A stretch of 6,498 nucleotides of DNA, taken from Bacteroidota bacterium. GTDB lineage: Bacteria > Bacteroidota > Bacteroidia > Chitinophagales > Chitinophagaceae. The notes below the pieces were generated by a model that was given only the letters and a program-made list of their open reading frames with translations, was not told where the DNA came from and searched no databases. The stretch spans positions 1 to 6,498 of the forward strand of contig JAKPBL010000626.1 of NCBI GenBank assembly GCA_029778965.1, in the 5' to 3' direction. Position numbers and translations under genes: made by a program. Shown here in pieces: positions 6,123 to 6,498 of this stretch (its first letter is position 1; the number at the start of each line of letters is the position of its first letter).

Positions 6123-6350
6123 ATGCCGATTATTGTAAACCTGGATGTGATGATGGCAAAGCGAAAAATTTCCCTGAATGAACTTTCCGAAAAAGTTGAT
6201 TTGACATTGTCTAACCTTTCGATCTTAAAAACTGGGAAGGCGAAAGCCATTCGTTTTAGTACATTAGAGGCAATATGTAAAGCATTGGACTGTCAACCGG
6301 GTGATATTTTGGAATATGTTAACGACAAAAAAGGAATAGCGACCCGCTAG
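6123..6350 (+). CDS. Small Cro/CI-type HTH transcriptional regulator (YozG-like)
   Basis: A 75-residue protein that is almost entirely one XRE-type DNA-binding domain. It opens with PIIVNLDVMMAKRKISLNEL, has the helix-turn-helix at about residues 17-37 (LNELSEKVDLTLSNLSILKT), then the family-typical GKAKAIRFSTLEAICKALDC and QPGDILEYV (38-66). This matches the YozG-like regulators found beside DUF2975 genes. There is no ligand or dimerisation domain beyond the core, so signal input probably comes from elsewhere, perhaps from the membrane partners encoded upstream. It starts three bases after the preceding stop and ends with TAG. Likely target: the palindrome at 5023-5051 (inference). Confidence 0.93.
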   Translation: MPIIVNLDVMMAKRKISLNELSEKVDLTLSNLSILKTGKAKAIRFSTLEAICKALDCQPGDILEYVNDKKGIATR

Positions 6351-6405
6351 CTTCGAAAAATGGAATTGAGCAGGACATATCACGTAACACCTAAATAAAC
6401 AGGTA

Positions 6406-6498
6406 ATGACAAACAACCTTGACATATTTAGAAGTGAATTTCTAGGGGCGAATACCTGGGCGCAAAGAAAAGAGGGCGTTCCTCTTGAACTTTTGAAC
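6406..6498 (+). CDS. Start of an unidentified gene (3' end beyond window)
   Basis: From the ATG at 6406 the frame is open for 31 codons to the window edge (MTNNLDIFRSEFLGANTWAQ, then RKEGVPLELLN). It starts 55 bases after the HTH stop with no clear terminator between, so it may be part of the same operon. I do not recognise the family from this fragment. Confidence 0.5.
   Translation, partial: MTNNLDIFRSEFLGANTWAQRKEGVPLELLN

Noticed and set aside
5765..6250. Minus-strand open frame of 161 codons across the second DUF2975 gene and the HTH gene
   Set aside because: It is antisense to two genes with clear family motifs and has no recognisable motif of its own.
6390..6404. ACCT/AGGT inverted repeat as a terminator after the HTH gene
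   Set aside because: The stem is only four bases long and no T-run follows it.

Overview
The window looks like chromosomal DNA of a Bacteroidota bacterium, most likely from the Chitinophagaceae or a close relative. The evidence is an ECF sigma factor / FecR anti-sigma pair with a C-terminal DUF4974 domain, followed by an STN plus carboxypeptidase-regulatory-like surface protein, and two TAnnTTTG-type -7 elements typical of this phylum. The family assignments are made from motifs read by eye; no database search was run.

Left part (about 1-4265, GC-rich, all genes on the minus strand). Reading leftwards from 4190: a low-affinity iron permease-like membrane protein (4190-3798), a DUF1415 protein (3663-3133), then a tightly packed cell-surface signalling operon. 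That operon has an ECF sigma factor (3016-2444), FecR (2447-1491, ATGA overlap) and an outer protein with signal peptide, STN domain, carboxypeptidase-like domain and a run of 16-residue repeats (from 1504 past the left edge, 14-base overlap with fecR). In the usual model, an outer protein signals through its periplasmic STN domain to FecR, which controls the sigma factor. Here the sigma gene carries one in-frame TAG at codon 62 with otherwise intact coding sequence on both sides, so as written it is broken.

Right part (about 4270-6498, clearly more AT-rich, all genes on the plus strand). A sharp change in composition at about 4266-4275 coincides with the truncated 5' end of an aminoglycoside 6-adenylyltransferase remnant. 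The remnant (about 4275-4850) lacks its N-terminal catalytic part and carries two frameshifts. After a gap with no recognisable gene comes a compact operon of two divergent DUF2975 four-helix membrane proteins (5085-5627 and 5640-6119) and a small Cro/CI-type HTH regulator (6123-6350). The operon is preceded by a Bacteroidota-type promoter overlapped by a perfect 12-base-arm palindrome, a likely operator. A further plus-strand reading frame starts at 6406 and runs out of the window unidentified.

The best candidates for something under-described are the DUF2975-DUF2975-HTH operon with its palindromic operator, and the FecR-linked STN protein in which a 16-residue surface repeat stands where a TonB-dependent barrel would usually be.
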